Shown here piece after piece: positions 34,606 through 44,580 of a DNA stretch of 64,000 bases. This DNA comes from Burkholderiales bacterium. Its GTDB lineage: Bacteria; Pseudomonadota; Gammaproteobacteria; Burkholderiales; Casimicrobiaceae. Location of the stretch: contig JADZDD010000025.1 in the NCBI GenBank assembly GCA_020851235.1, forward strand, positions 310,001-374,000. The letters are read 5' to 3'. Under the pieces are notes generated by a model, which ran no database searches, was not told the DNA's origin, and worked only from the letters and a program-made list of their open reading frames with translations. Both the position numbers and the translations under genes were made by a program. The stretch's first letter is position 1. The number at the start of each line of letters is the position of its first letter.

Positions 34606-34672
34606 GTCGCGGCCGGGCGCAGCGGCGCTGTCGCACGGCGGCGGGCGCGCCCCTTCGCGTGGCGCGTCGGAC

Positions 34673-35998
34673 CTACAGCGTGAACGCGAGCTCCTTCACC
34701 AGCATGCCTGGCAGACGGACGCTGCCGAGTGCGCGCGCGCCGTACGTCGACGACTCCAGCATGAGCTCGGTCTCGCGGGTCAGGGCTTCGAGATTCGACC
34801 CGAGCATGCGGTAGAGCGTGTCGTCGAAGCGCAGGACGTTGACCGGGGCCACCACCCGACCGTGCTCGACCCAGAAGGTCGCAAAGCGCGTCATTCCGGT
34901 GATGCGGCCGGCCGGCCGGTCCGAATAGTTGAGGTACCACAGGTTGCCGATCGCAAGCCCCGTATCGAGCGCGGTGAGCGCGTCGGCGGCGGGCAGGTCG
35001 CCGCCTTCCAGCACGAGCGATTCGGGCGACTCGGCATCGTTGGCGCCGTTGGCGACGAGGCCGAACTCGCGCGCGGTGCGCGGACTGACGAGCGATCCGG
35101 CGAGGCGGCCGTGCTCGACGAGCGGGACCCGCGGCGGCCGCACGAAGCCGTCGTTCTGGAATGCGGGCGCCACGCCGCCTTGCGTATCCTCGACAAAGGT
35201 CACGCGCGGATCGAACGCCGCACCTTCCTGCAGGCGATCGAGCGCGCTCTGGTGCGTTTGCAGCGCGCGTCCGGAGAACGCGTCCCAGCACAGCAGGGCG
35301 GTGAGTTCCTCGAGCGCACCTGGCGCAAGATAGGCGCGGTAGCGCCCCGGCGCGAGCGTGCGCGGCGCGCGGGCGACGAGGGCGAGGCGCTCGCGTGCCT
35401 GCTGCATGCGCGCGCCGAGCTGCGCCGCGTCCCAATGGAATCCCGCGTAGGCGCTGCGCACGGCCTTGTCGGCGCCGTGATACAGGCTCCACTGCAGGTT
35501 GAAGGTTGTCGCCGTGTACGCGTTGTGCTGGCCTTCCGAATTGGCGAAGCCGCGCCACACCGGCCCCGCTGCGTAGAAGCCGACGAGATCGAGTCCGTCG
35601 GCCGCGGCGAGGATCGCATCGACAGCATCTTCGGCCGCCGGCACCGCACCGTCACGGACTTCGCGACTCGACCGCACGCCATCGGGCAGGAGCAGGAGCG
35701 CATCCTCGGCGAGGTCGGGGAGGACGGCGCGCAAGTCGGCCATCGCCGTGCGCACGGTGGCGACATCGCGTGCCACGTCTCCGGTGAGCGAGAGCGTGTG
35801 CGTCGCGTGCCGCGCGCCGTGGATGAGGCGCAGCGTGAGCGTGCGCTGCACGACACTGCCGGACTGGCGCACCCGGCCGCGATTGAAGCGGACGAAATCG
35901 GTGTCTTCGGCGGCGAAGGCGACGGTGAAGCGCTCGCCGGCCGCCCGCGCCCCGGCCACCGCCGCGACGAGCGCCGAGAAATCGTCTTCGATGCTCAC
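34673..35998 (-). CDS. TldE/PmbA-type subunit of a TldD/TldE metalloprotease pair
   Basis: A 441-residue protein of the PmbA/TldD family without an HExxxH motif, as expected for the TldE (PmbA) partner. Recognisable parts are AEDTDFVRFNRGRVRQSGSVVQRTLTLRLIHGARHATHTLSLTGD, DLVGFYAAGPVWRGFANSEGQHNAYTATTFNLQWSLYHGADKAVRSAYAG and the C-terminal GNLWYLNYSDRPAGRITGMTRFATFWVEHGRVV. TldD/TldE heterodimers degrade unfolded peptides and process microcin B17 and CcdA. The GTG start at 35998 overlaps the stop codon of the TldD-type gene (GTGA), so the subunits are made in step. The track ORF to 37072 extends into the upstream gene out of frame. Confidence 0.85.
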   Translation of the reverse strand: MSIEDDFSALVAAVAGARAAGERFTVAFAAEDTDFVRFNRGRVRQSGSVVQRTLTLRLIHGARHATHTLSLTGDVARDVATVRTAMADLRAVLPDLAEDALLLLPDGVRSSREVRDGAVPAAEDAVDAILAAADGLDLVGFYAAGPVWRGFANSEGQHNAYTATTFNLQWSLYHGADKAVRSAYAGFHWDAAQLGARMQQARERLALVARAPRTLAPGRYRAYLAPGALEELTALLCWDAFSGRALQTHQSALDRLQEGAAFDPRVTFVEDTQGGVAPAFQNDGFVRPPRVPLVEHGRLAGSLVSPRTAREFGLVANGANDAESPESLVLEGGDLPAADALTALDTGLAIGNLWYLNYSDRPAGRITGMTRFATFWVEHGRVVAPVNVLRFDDTLYRMLGSNLEALTRETELMLESSTYGARALGSVRLPGMLVKELAFTL

Positions 35999-37425
35999 GA
36001 CTCGCCGCCGAAGACGTCGACGCCGGCGAACACGCAGGCCGGCGACGCGTGCCCGACGCGAATGATCTGCGACGGCTCGCCCTTGCCGCAGTGCGGCGTG
36101 CCGAGCACCTGCACCGTCGTCGCGTCGCCCACGCGCGCGAGGCTGCGCCAGAAGCTCGCCGAGACGCCGCGGTAGTTGGGGTTCTTCACGACGTGCCGGA
36201 TCACCCCGTGTTCGATGACGCGCGCACGCTCGCAGCCGAACTGGAACTTGTTGCGTGAGTCGTCGATCGACCAGCTGCGGTTGGTCTCCATGAGCACGCC
36301 GCGGTCGATCCCGGCGACGAGGTCGGCAAGCGAGGCGTCCTTCGGCTCGAGGTTGAGGTTCGCCATGCGGTCGATCGGCGGCCGGTTCCAGCTGTCGGCG
36401 CGACTCGCGGCGACCCCCGGCAGCCTGGCGCGCATCTGCGACGTGGCGCCGCCGAGCGGGCGGACGAGGATGCCGTCGCGGATCAGGTACGCCTTCTCGG
36501 CCGGCGTGCCTTCGTCGTCGAACGCGTAGGTCGCAAGCTCCTCGCCGCGCGTGGGGTCGAAGCTCACGTCGAGCAGCGGCGAACCGTACCGGTAACTGCC
36601 GAACATGTCGAGGGTCACGAAGCTCGTCCCGGCAAAGTTGCGCTCGTCGCCCAGGATGCGGTCGAGTTCGAGCGGGTGGCCGATCGACTCGTGGATCTGC
36701 AGGATCATCTGGTCGGGCATGAGCAGCACGTCCATCGATCCTCGCGGGCACTCGGGCGCGGTGAGGAGTTCGATCGCTTCGGCCGCGATCCGCGTCCCGG
36801 CGCCGACGAAGCCGAAGCGCGCGAGGATCTCGGCTCCGCCCTGTTGGCAGATGCCGCGGAAGCCGTCGAGCGAGCGCGACTGCGTCACCCCGCCGGCGTG
36901 CGCGGTGACGGTGAGGCGCGGCAGCAGGAAGCGGTAACGCTGCACGACGTCGCCGCCCGTGCTCGTGACGAGGCGGTGCGTGGCGGTGCGGACCTCGACG
37001 CCGGCCTCGCTGTCGACGATGCGCGGATCGCGCGTCGCGGCGGCGCACTCGGCGGCGAGGAGGTCGTACCACTCGCGGGGTGTCGGCCCGGCCACGGCGA
37101 GCGCGGGGGAAGCGTACTCGCCGCGGGCGGCGGGCCGCGGCAGCCTGCGGCTGTCGATGAGTCCCGTGTGCGCGGTGACGCGGGCCCGGGCCGCCGCGCG
37201 CTGCAACGCGGCACGGACGCCTTGCGCGCTCGTGTCGCCCGTCGCGGCGTACCCGTAGCCACCGTCGGCGTGGACGCTGGCCATGACCCCGCGGTCGGTG
37301 GTCACCGCCAACGGCAGCGGGACGTTGTGGCGGACGGCGTACTGCGAGGCCTGCTCTTCGACGAAGCGCAGCGACCAGTAGTCGGCGCGCAGGTCGACGT
37401 CGGGCAGGGGGGCGTCGAGCGGCAT
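35995..37425 (-). CDS. TldD-type zinc metalloprotease subunit
   Basis: A 476-residue TldD-family protein carrying the catalytic HExxxH motif (ILQIHESIGHPLELDRILGDERNFAGTSFV) and the C-terminal cysteine region PHCGKGEPSQIIRVGHASP, where TldD has its third zinc ligand. GSYRYGSPLLDVSFDPT..EELATYAFDDEGTPAEKAYLIRDGILV is another family block. With the downstream TldE-type protein it forms a cytoplasmic peptidase. It differs from canonical TldD in details around the active site, so it may be a paralogous pair rather than the housekeeping one. It is 93 bp downstream of a GNAT gene on the same strand. Confidence 0.87.
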   Translation of the reverse strand: MPLDAPLPDVDLRADYWSLRFVEEQASQYAVRHNVPLPLAVTTDRGVMASVHADGGYGYAATGDTSAQGVRAALQRAAARARVTAHTGLIDSRRLPRPAARGEYASPALAVAGPTPREWYDLLAAECAAATRDPRIVDSEAGVEVRTATHRLVTSTGGDVVQRYRFLLPRLTVTAHAGGVTQSRSLDGFRGICQQGGAEILARFGFVGAGTRIAAEAIELLTAPECPRGSMDVLLMPDQMILQIHESIGHPLELDRILGDERNFAGTSFVTLDMFGSYRYGSPLLDVSFDPTRGEELATYAFDDEGTPAEKAYLIRDGILVRPLGGATSQMRARLPGVAASRADSWNRPPIDRMANLNLEPKDASLADLVAGIDRGVLMETNRSWSIDDSRNKFQFGCERARVIEHGVIRHVVKNPNYRGVSASFWRSLARVGDATTVQVLGTPHCGKGEPSQIIRVGHASPACVFAGVDVFGGES

Positions 37426-37518
37426 GGCGGGGTCTCGGGCGGGCGGTGACGATCGGTCAGGGTGCGGGCCGCCGGTGGCGTGTCGCGGCGGCTGCGGCGT
37501 CTGGCAGCGTCGCCCGGA

Positions 37519-38025
37519 TCATGGCGTGTCCTGCCCGTCCCGGGTTCCGAACGTGCGCAGCGCGGCTCCGGTCACGCGGGCGATCCGCCACTCGGGCATC
37601 ACCGTCGCCCCCATCCCTTCGTAGAAGGCGATGGCCGGGTGGTTCCAGTCGAGGACGGCCCACTCGAGGCGTCCGCAGTCGCGGGCGCGGGCGATGGCGG
37701 CAACCTCGGCCAGGAGCGTGCGCCCGACCCCCCGGCCACGATGCTGCGGGTAGACGAAGATGTCCTCGAGCCAGAGTCCGGCACGGGCGAGGAAGGTCGA
37801 GAAATTCGGAAAAAACAAGGCAAAACCGAGCGCTTCCCGCGACGCACCGCCTTCCCAGGCGATGAGCGCCTCGGCGAGGGGCCGCTCCCCGAAGAGCGCG
37901 CGGGCGAGCGCGTCTTCGCTGGCCGACACGAGATGCGTCAGCCGCTCGTACTCCGCCAGGGCCCGGATCATGGCAAGAAGCGGCCCGGTATCGGATATCC
38001 GCGCTGGAAGGATGGAAAAAGGCAT
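37519..38025 (-). CDS. GNAT-family N-acetyltransferase, diamine acetyltransferase-like
   Basis: A 168-residue GNAT protein. The acetyl-CoA binding loop is V-Y-P-Q-H-R-G-R-G-V-G-R-T-L-L, and LFFPNFSTFLARAGLWLEDIFVYP is close to the spermidine/spermine and thialysine N-acetyltransferase subgroup (F.NFSTF.G..GLYLEDLFV). WNHPAIAFYEGMGATVMPEW is the C-terminal motif with the Tyr general acid. It acetylates a small primary amine; which one is not determined. It is divergent from the first TonB-dependent receptor, with a 274-bp gap. Confidence 0.85.
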   Translation of the reverse strand: MPFSILPARISDTGPLLAMIRALAEYERLTHLVSASEDALARALFGERPLAEALIAWEGGASREALGFALFFPNFSTFLARAGLWLEDIFVYPQHRGRGVGRTLLAEVAAIARARDCGRLEWAVLDWNHPAIAFYEGMGATVMPEWRIARVTGAALRTFGTRDGQDTP

Positions 38026-38299
38026 CGAAAGGGTGGATTCGACGTGCCGTCACGCCACGGAGGCGACCGCCGCACCCCGGGCGCCGTGGAAGCGCCGAGG
38101 AGGGACTTCGTCACTAATCCGCCGCCGCGGGCAGTGGGGGCCGATATTGGCGAAATTGCAACAGAATGTACCCGTCGATTGTAGCAATCGGCCCGGCGGA
38201 TTGCTCGCAAATTGCCGGGCGTTGTACCTTCCACCTGTGTGCCGGAGGGCGGGCGCTGTCCCGCGTACAGGCATCCATCATTTCTGGGGGGATTCAACG

Positions 38300-41062
38300 A
38301 TGAGATTTCAGCGCAACAAGGTCGCGCTTGCCCTTGGCGTAGGTGGTGTGGCGCTGGTTGCCGGTGGCATGGCAACCGCGCAGGACATCCGCGTCAACGT
38401 GACGGGCTCCAACATCAAGCGGACCGACACCGAGACCGCGGCGCCGATCCAGACGATCACCCGCGAGGACATCCAGCAGACGGGCCTGCAGACGATCCAG
38501 GAGGTGGTGCGGCAGATCACCGCGAGCAACAACGGCGGGATCGCGCCGTCGTTCACCAACGGCTTCTCCGCCTCCGGCAGCGCGGTCTCGCTGCGCGGCC
38601 TCGGCCCCAACAACACGCTGGTCCTCGTCAACGGGCGGCGTCTTGCCAATTTCGGCCTGGCCGACGACGGGCACGCCTCGTATCCCGACCTCTCGCAGAT
38701 CCCGTTCGACGCCGTCGAGCGCATCGAGGTCCTGAAGGACGGCGCCTCGGCGATCTACGGCTCGGATGCCGTGGCGGGCGTGGTCAACGTGATCCTGCGC
38801 CAGCAGTTCACCGGCGTCACGGTCATGGGCTCGGGTGGCACCAATTACAACGGCGAAGGCAACCAGTGGCGCGCCGCGATCACCGGCGGCATCGGCGATC
38901 TCACCCGGGACCGCTACAACGCCTTCATCTCGTTCGACTACCAGAAGCAGGACCCCATCGCGATGAACACCCTGCGCGATTACATGGGGACCAACAACTT
39001 CACCAGCATGGGCGGCTACGACCAGCGCCCCGGCAACCCGTACAGCGGCTTTGGCACCACGAGCATGCTGGGCAACGTGCGTCCGGTCGCCGCCGCCAAC
39101 CCGAATGGAAGTCCCGGGGCCTACCAGACGCTACCCGGCACGTGCACCTCGGGTCCGGTCAGCGTCGGCCCCGCCGGCCAGCCCTTCTGCATCTGGGAGG
39201 TCAAGGACTGGGTGGACTTGCAGCCCAAGATCGAGCGCGCCAACGTCTACGCGCGCGGCGCGTACAACTTCACCGACTCGATCCAGGGCTACACCGAACT
39301 CGCGTACTTCTCGGTCAAGACCGATACGCGCAACACGCCGACCGGGACCCGCGCCAACTGGTTCGATCCGTCGACGGTGTCGATCAAGTCGTCGGTCAAC
39401 GTCTACCTGCCGGTGGGCCACCCCGACAATCCGTTCTCGGCCAACAACCAGGTCGCACGCCTGTACTACGTCGACGGCGCGCTGGGCGGTCGCAACACCG
39501 AGTACAAGACCGATACGCAGCGCTACCTCGCCGGGGTCAAGGGCAGCAACGCGGGGTGGGACTGGGACTTGGCCGGCCTGTACATCCGCAGCGACACCGA
39601 CGTCACGCGCCAGAATTTCTACAGCTACGATCGGCTGCAGCAAGGCCTGGCCGGCACGGGCCCGTTCGGCTACTACCGGATTGGCGCCGCAGCGGGGGCG
39701 AACAATCCCGGCATCTACGACTGGATCGCGCCGGACCGCTCGTGGAGCATCAAGTCCGAGAACACGAACTTCGACGCCAAGGCGTCACGCGACCTCATGA
39801 AGCTCTCCGGCGGGCAGTTGGCGCTGGCGCTGGGCTACGAGTTCCGTCGCGAGGAGCTGTCGAATCCGGGGGCACCCGGCACCGACACCGGCAACGTCGT
39901 CGGCCTGGGTTATTCGGCGGCGTTCGGCTCGCGCAACGTCAACGCGCTCTTCGCCGAGTTGTACGCGCCGGTCCTGAAGAACCTCGAACTCACCGCCGCG
40001 GTGCGCTTCGACGATTATTCGGACGTCGGCAACACGACCAACCCGAAGATCGGCGCCAAGTGGACGGTGATCCCGCAGGTGGTGCTGCGCGGCACGTACG
40101 CGACCGCGTTCCGGGCCCCGGGCCTGTACGAGACGTCGACGGCGAACGCATCGGCCGGCTATACCGTGGCGCGTGACCCCATCCGCTGTCCGGTCACCGG
40201 CCTTGCCGCCGACTGCTCGAACCAGGTGCTCGGCATCAACACCGGCAACCCGTACATCAAGCCCGAGAAGTCGGACACGTGGACCGTCGGCGTCATCGTC
40301 GAGCCGATGCCGGGCTTGTCGGGGACCCTGGACTACTGGAACATCGACACCAAGGACCAGATCACGATCGGCAGCGTCCAGGGCGTGCTGAACAACCCGG
40401 GGAACTTCCCGGCGGCGACCGTCGGCCGCGATACCAACAACCTGCCGGGCATCCCCAACTCCGGCACGGTGCTGTACGTGTCGACGCCGTACCAGAATGC
40501 CAATACGGTGAAGACCGACGGTATCGACCTCGACATCCTCGGTCGTTACAACGCGCCCAACAACTGGGGCACGTTCAGCGCCGAGTTCCAGTGGACGCAC
40601 ATCTTCAAGTTCAGCCAGACGTTGGGCGGCATCGAGTACGAGTACCAGGGCACCAACGGCAACTACGACGTCTCGTCGGCGCAGGGCACGCCAAAGGATC
40701 GCTGGAACCTGATCCTCGGCTGGGCCCGTGGCCCGTGGAACGTGACGGGAACGGTGCGCTACGTCGCGGGCTACGACGAGATCCCATGGCGCGACCTCGC
40801 GGTTCCGGAGAACTGCCTGTACATCTGGCGGGACGACCAGACGAGCTGCTCGGTCGATTCGTTCACGACGTTCGACCTTTCGGCCTCGTACAAGGGGTTC
40901 AAGAACTGGGAGATCTTCGGGTCGATCGTCAATCTCTTCAACGAGAAGGCGCCGTTCGCGCCGGCCGCGGCGTACGGTAACGTCAACTTCAACTACAACT
41001 ACTCGTTCACCGGCGCCACCGGTACGCAGTTCAACGCGGGCGTGCGCTACACGTTCAAGTAG
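38300..41062 (+). CDS. TonB-dependent outer membrane receptor, copy 1
   Basis: A 920-residue receptor. The signal peptide ends MATAQ before DIRVNVTGSNIKR. The plug domain follows (TAAPIQTITREDIQQTGLQTIQEVVRQIT, LRGLGPNNTLVLVNGRRLA, IPFDAVERIEVLKDGASAIYGSDAVAGVVNVILRQ), then a 22-strand barrel ending in a C-terminal aromatic signature (GVRYTFK). It resembles receptors for plant or protein-derived oligomers (the NNTLVLVNGRR, DGASAIYGSDA type) more than classical siderophore receptors; the ligand is unknown. The ATG at 38300 has a GGGGGGA ribosome binding site. The upstream 274-bp gap holds an inverted repeat (GCCCGGC...GCCGGGC, near 38192-38220) but no clear promoter. A strong terminator separates it from copy 2. 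Confidence 0.93.
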   Translation: MRFQRNKVALALGVGGVALVAGGMATAQDIRVNVTGSNIKRTDTETAAPIQTITREDIQQTGLQTIQEVVRQITASNNGGIAPSFTNGFSASGSAVSLRGLGPNNTLVLVNGRRLANFGLADDGHASYPDLSQIPFDAVERIEVLKDGASAIYGSDAVAGVVNVILRQQFTGVTVMGSGGTNYNGEGNQWRAAITGGIGDLTRDRYNAFISFDYQKQDPIAMNTLRDYMGTNNFTSMGGYDQRPGNPYSGFGTTSMLGNVRPVAAANPNGSPGAYQTLPGTCTSGPVSVGPAGQPFCIWEVKDWVDLQPKIERANVYARGAYNFTDSIQGYTELAYFSVKTDTRNTPTGTRANWFDPSTVSIKSSVNVYLPVGHPDNPFSANNQVARLYYVDGALGGRNTEYKTDTQRYLAGVKGSNAGWDWDLAGLYIRSDTDVTRQNFYSYDRLQQGLAGTGPFGYYRIGAAAGANNPGIYDWIAPDRSWSIKSENTNFDAKASRDLMKLSGGQLALALGYEFRREELSNPGAPGTDTGNVVGLGYSAAFGSRNVNALFAELYAPVLKNLELTAAVRFDDYSDVGNTTNPKIGAKWTVIPQVVLRGTYATAFRAPGLYETSTANASAGYTVARDPIRCPVTGLAADCSNQVLGINTGNPYIKPEKSDTWTVGVIVEPMPGLSGTLDYWNIDTKDQITIGSVQGVLNNPGNFPAATVGRDTNNLPGIPNSGTVLYVSTPYQNANTVKTDGIDLDILGRYNAPNNWGTFSAEFQWTHIFKFSQTLGGIEYEYQGTNGNYDVSSAQGTPKDRWNLILGWARGPWNVTGTVRYVAGYDEIPWRDLAVPENCLYIWRDDQTSCSVDSFTTFDLSASYKGFKNWEIFGSIVNLFNEKAPFAPAAAYGNVNFNYNYSFTGATGTQFNAGVRYTFK

Positions 41063-41119
41063 TCCGGCAGCGACGTTGCAGCAGCAGGGCATCGGCGCCA
41101 TGCCGATGTGATTGGCGGG

Positions 41120-41162
41120 CCCCGGCCGGTACACCGTACCGCGCCGGGGTTTTCGTTTTTTT
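41120..41162 (+). terminator. intrinsic terminator between the two receptor genes
   Basis: Stem CCCCGGC/GCCGGGG extended by GGTAC/GTACC around a three-base loop, followed by TTTTCGTTTTTTT. It lies 58 nt after the copy 1 stop codon and ends 36 nt before the copy 2 start, so copy 2 either depends on read-through or has a promoter within the short remaining gap. Confidence 0.85.
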
Positions 41163-41198
41163 GGGCGGCAGTCTTTCATCACGATCGGGGGAGGCAGC

Positions 41199-43934
41199 AT
41201 GCGTTTCACACGGACGAGGGTTGCGGCAACGTTGGGGGTGGCAGGATTCGCGCTCCTCGGCGTGGGGACCGCCGCGGCGCAGGACATTCGCGTCAACGTC
41301 ACCGGCACCAACATCAAGCGGACCGATACCGAAACCGCGGCGCCGATCGAGGTCATCACCCGCGAGGACATCCAGCAGACCGGCTTCAATACGATCTCCG
41401 ACGTGGTGCGCGCGATCACCGCCAACAACAATGGCACCATCGCCAACCAGTGGAGCTACGGCTTTCCTTCGGGCGGGGCCGGGGTTTCGCTGCGCGGGTT
41501 GGGCTCGAACAACACGCTGCTGCTCCTCAACGGCCGGCGCCTTGCGCAGTACGGCCTCGCCGACGACGGGCACTATTCGTTCACCGACTTGAACCAGATT
41601 CCGTTCGATGCGGTCGAGCGCATCGAGATCCTGAAGGACGGCGCCTCGGCGATCTACGGCTCCGACGCCGTCGCCGGTGTCGTCAACATCATCCTGCGCC
41701 AGCAGTTCACCGGGTTCACCGCCAACGGCACCTTCGGCACCTCGTACAAGGGTGACGGCGACACCTTTCGCGCCGGCCTGACCGGGGGCATCGGCGATCT
41801 CACCCGGGATCGCTACAACGCCTACCTCACGCTCGATTACCAGAAGCAAAAGGCGATGCCGTCGACCAACCGGCGCGACTACATCGCCACCACCAACCTC
41901 GAGTTCATGGGGCTGCCCGATACGCGTCCCGGCAATCCGCCGCTCGGCTGGGGCACGACGAGCCCGCTTGGCAACGTGCGGCCGATCTCGCCGTCGGGCG
42001 CGCTCGGCGCGTACCAGTCGCTGCCCGGCGCCTGCCCGCCGGGTAGCGAGTCCGACGGCTTTTGCAAGTGGGAGCCCAAGGATTACACCGACATCCAGCC
42101 CGAGACCGAGAAGATCAATGTCTTCGCGCGGGGGTCGTACAACTTCACCGATTCGATCACGGGCTACGCCGAGCTCTCCTGGTTCCAGTCGAAGGTCGAC
42201 ACCACGATCTCGCCCAATCCGCTGCGCTCGACCTGGGCCAAGGTCTCGGATTACTCGATCGTGAGTTCATTGAGCACGATCAATCTGCCCGCCACGCACC
42301 CGGACAATCCGTTCGGCGCGCAGGGGCTCGCCGCCCGGCTGTACTACGTTCCCACCGACATCGGCGGGCGCACGACGAACACGACGAGCGATACGCAGCG
42401 CTACCTCGCCGGCGTCAAGGGCACCACCGCGGGCTGGGACTGGGATATCGGTGCGATGTACATCCGCTCCGACCTCGAGTATCGGCTCGGCAACTACGTC
42501 AACTATGCGAACGTCCTCTCGGCGCTGAACGGCCAGGGCGGCTTCGGCTACTACCGGATCGGCGCCAGTGCGAATCTCAACAATCCGGGCATCTACGGTT
42601 TCATCGCGCCGTCGGTGGTGTCCGACATCCGGACCGAGAACACGCAGATCGACGCCAAGGCGAGCCGCGATCTCATGAAGCTCGACGGTGGCCAGCTGGC
42701 GTTGGCCGTCGGCTACGAGTTCCGGCGCGAGGAGGTGAACAATCCCGGCGTTCCGGGCACCTTCAACGGCGAGATCATCGGCCTGGGTTACGCGGGGGGT
42801 GTCGGCTCGCGTAACGTCAATGCGGTGTACGCCGAGCTCTATGCGCCGGTGCTGAAGAACCTCGAGCTCACCGCCGCGGTCCGTTACGACCACTATTCCG
42901 ACTACGGCTCGAACACCGTGCCGAAGCTCGGCGTGAAGTGGACGGTCGTCCCGCAACTCGTCCTGCGCGGGACGTATGCGGAGGGCTTCCGTGCGCCCGG
43001 CTTGTACGAGAACGGCAACAGTTCCGTGGCAGCCTACACCTCGTACGTGGATCCGGTTCGCTGCCCGGTCACCGACTCGCCGGCCGACTGCGGCGCGGGC
43101 AACGTGGTGGCGATCACGTCGGGCAATCCCCTCATCGAATCGGAGAAGTCGACCAACTGGACGGTGGGTCTCGTCTTCGAGCCGGTGCCGGCGTTCAACA
43201 TGACGCTCGACTACTGGAACGTGGAGACGAAGAACCAGATCACCGGCGGCGACCCGCAGCTCATCATCGACAATCCGGGCGCCTTCCCGTCCGCGGTCGT
43301 GATCCGCGACCAGACCGACGCCCTGCCCGGCATCCCGAATTCGGGAACGATCGTCGCGGTGACCGTGCCGTTCGAGAACGCCGACAAGACGAAGACCGAC
43401 GGCATCGACGTGTCCGCACGCTATCGCTGGGTGAACGCGAACTACGGCAATTTCACCGCGTCGATCGACTACACGCACATCCGCAGCTTCGAGCGCACGT
43501 TCCAGAACGGAATCTCTGCCGAGTACGCCGGCACGCACGGGCCGACGTCGCTGTCGAGCGCCGCCGGGATGCCGAAGGACAAGTTCAACGTGACGCTCGC
43601 CTGGGAGAAGGGGCCGTGGAACGTCGCCGGCATCGTCCGCTACGTGGGGCCGATGGACGACGTCGAATCGAAGGAGGACCCGACCTGTCTCACCTCGTCG
43701 TCCCTGGGCGTCGATGGCTACTGCACGGTCGCGTCGTTCACGACCCTCGACCTGTCGGCTTCCTATAAAGGCTTCAAGAACTGGGAGATCTTCGGGTCGG
43801 TGATCAACGTGTTCAACCGCATCGCGCCGTTCGACTACACGGCGGGCTACGGCATCTACAACTACAATTTCAACTACGCGCTGCCCGGGGCGACCGGCAC
43901 CATGTTCAACCTGGGAGCACGCTACACGTTCTGA
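41199..43934 (+). CDS. TonB-dependent outer membrane receptor, copy 2
   Basis: A 911-residue paralog of the preceding receptor, closely similar along its length: DIRVNVTGTNIKRTDTETAAPIEVITREDIQQTG, LRGLGSNNTLLLLNGRRLAQYGLADDGH, ILKDGASAIYGSDAVAGVVNIILRQQFTGFT, and the C-terminal YKGFKNWEIFGSVINVFN...LGARYTF. It has its own signal peptide (GVGTAAAQ) and a GGGGGAGG ribosome binding site. Differences concentrate in extracellular-loop-like segments (for example around residues 260-310 and 390-420), so the two copies may recognise related but different ligands. It is followed by a small periplasmic protein and the exbB-exbD-exbD-tonB genes that would power it. Confidence 0.93.
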   Translation: MRFTRTRVAATLGVAGFALLGVGTAAAQDIRVNVTGTNIKRTDTETAAPIEVITREDIQQTGFNTISDVVRAITANNNGTIANQWSYGFPSGGAGVSLRGLGSNNTLLLLNGRRLAQYGLADDGHYSFTDLNQIPFDAVERIEILKDGASAIYGSDAVAGVVNIILRQQFTGFTANGTFGTSYKGDGDTFRAGLTGGIGDLTRDRYNAYLTLDYQKQKAMPSTNRRDYIATTNLEFMGLPDTRPGNPPLGWGTTSPLGNVRPISPSGALGAYQSLPGACPPGSESDGFCKWEPKDYTDIQPETEKINVFARGSYNFTDSITGYAELSWFQSKVDTTISPNPLRSTWAKVSDYSIVSSLSTINLPATHPDNPFGAQGLAARLYYVPTDIGGRTTNTTSDTQRYLAGVKGTTAGWDWDIGAMYIRSDLEYRLGNYVNYANVLSALNGQGGFGYYRIGASANLNNPGIYGFIAPSVVSDIRTENTQIDAKASRDLMKLDGGQLALAVGYEFRREEVNNPGVPGTFNGEIIGLGYAGGVGSRNVNAVYAELYAPVLKNLELTAAVRYDHYSDYGSNTVPKLGVKWTVVPQLVLRGTYAEGFRAPGLYENGNSSVAAYTSYVDPVRCPVTDSPADCGAGNVVAITSGNPLIESEKSTNWTVGLVFEPVPAFNMTLDYWNVETKNQITGGDPQLIIDNPGAFPSAVVIRDQTDALPGIPNSGTIVAVTVPFENADKTKTDGIDVSARYRWVNANYGNFTASIDYTHIRSFERTFQNGISAEYAGTHGPTSLSSAAGMPKDKFNVTLAWEKGPWNVAGIVRYVGPMDDVESKEDPTCLTSSSLGVDGYCTVASFTTLDLSASYKGFKNWEIFGSVINVFNRIAPFDYTAGYGIYNYNFNYALPGATGTMFNLGARYTF

Positions 43935-44028
43935 TCGCGCGTGTTGGAACCCGCGGCGCGGGATGCGCCGCCGCGCCGGGACGGGCAGCCTGCGGTCCCG
44001 GCGCGGGCGTTCGACAAGAGGAGGCACC

Positions 44029-44502
44029 ATGAGGAAGATCGTGGCGGCGCTCGCCGCCGCGTGCATGCTCGTATCGGTCGCGGCGGTCGCGCAGGAGCCG
44101 GCCGCCGGAGCGGCCGAGCTCGCCGCGCTGCAGAAGGCGGCGCGGGCCGACAAGCGCGGGCTCGTCGCCGAGAAGCTCGCACTCACGCCGGCCGAGGCGA
44201 CGAAGTTCTGGCCCGCGTACGACGGCTGCCAGCGCGACCTCGCGCAGGTGACGCGCCGGCGGACGGTGGCCATCGAGGGCCTCGTCGGGCGCGATGGCCC
44301 GCTCACCGATGCGTATGCGCGCAAGGTCGTCGACGAGCTCGTCGCCATCGAGGATGCCGAGATGCGCGCGCTGCGCAAGTGCGCGCAGGCGATGCTGCGC
44401 GCGCTCCCGCCGCGCAAGGCCGCACGCTACCTGCAGCTCGAGAACAAGCTGCGCACCGCGCAGGATTACGAGATTGCGGTCGCCTTCCCGCTCGGGCAGT
44501 AG
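44029..44502 (+). CDS. small periplasmic protein following a TonB-dependent receptor
   Basis: A 157-residue protein with a signal peptide (MRKIVAALAAACMLVSVAAVAQ) and an all-helical mature part (ADKRGLVAEKLALTPAEATKFWPAYDGCQRDLAQVTRRRTVAIEGLVG, then ARKVVDELVAIEDAEMRALRKCAQAMLRALPPRKAARYLQLENKLRT). The pattern LxLTPAEAxxFWPAYD...LP..KAARYLQLE is seen in small CpxP/Spy-like or 'LTXXQ'-type periplasmic proteins encoded beside TonB receptors and sigma factor modules. Two cysteines. A GAGGAGG ribosome binding site fixes the start at 44029. The function is not known. Confidence 0.65.
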   Translation: MRKIVAALAAACMLVSVAAVAQEPAAGAAELAALQKAARADKRGLVAEKLALTPAEATKFWPAYDGCQRDLAQVTRRRTVAIEGLVGRDGPLTDAYARKVVDELVAIEDAEMRALRKCAQAMLRALPPRKAARYLQLENKLRTAQDYEIAVAFPLGQ

Positions 44503-44580
44503 TCGCGCCCGTCGCGGCGACCGGGCACACTCACGTCACGCCGCACCACGCCATGCGATCGCGGGGCCGACGACGGGTCA

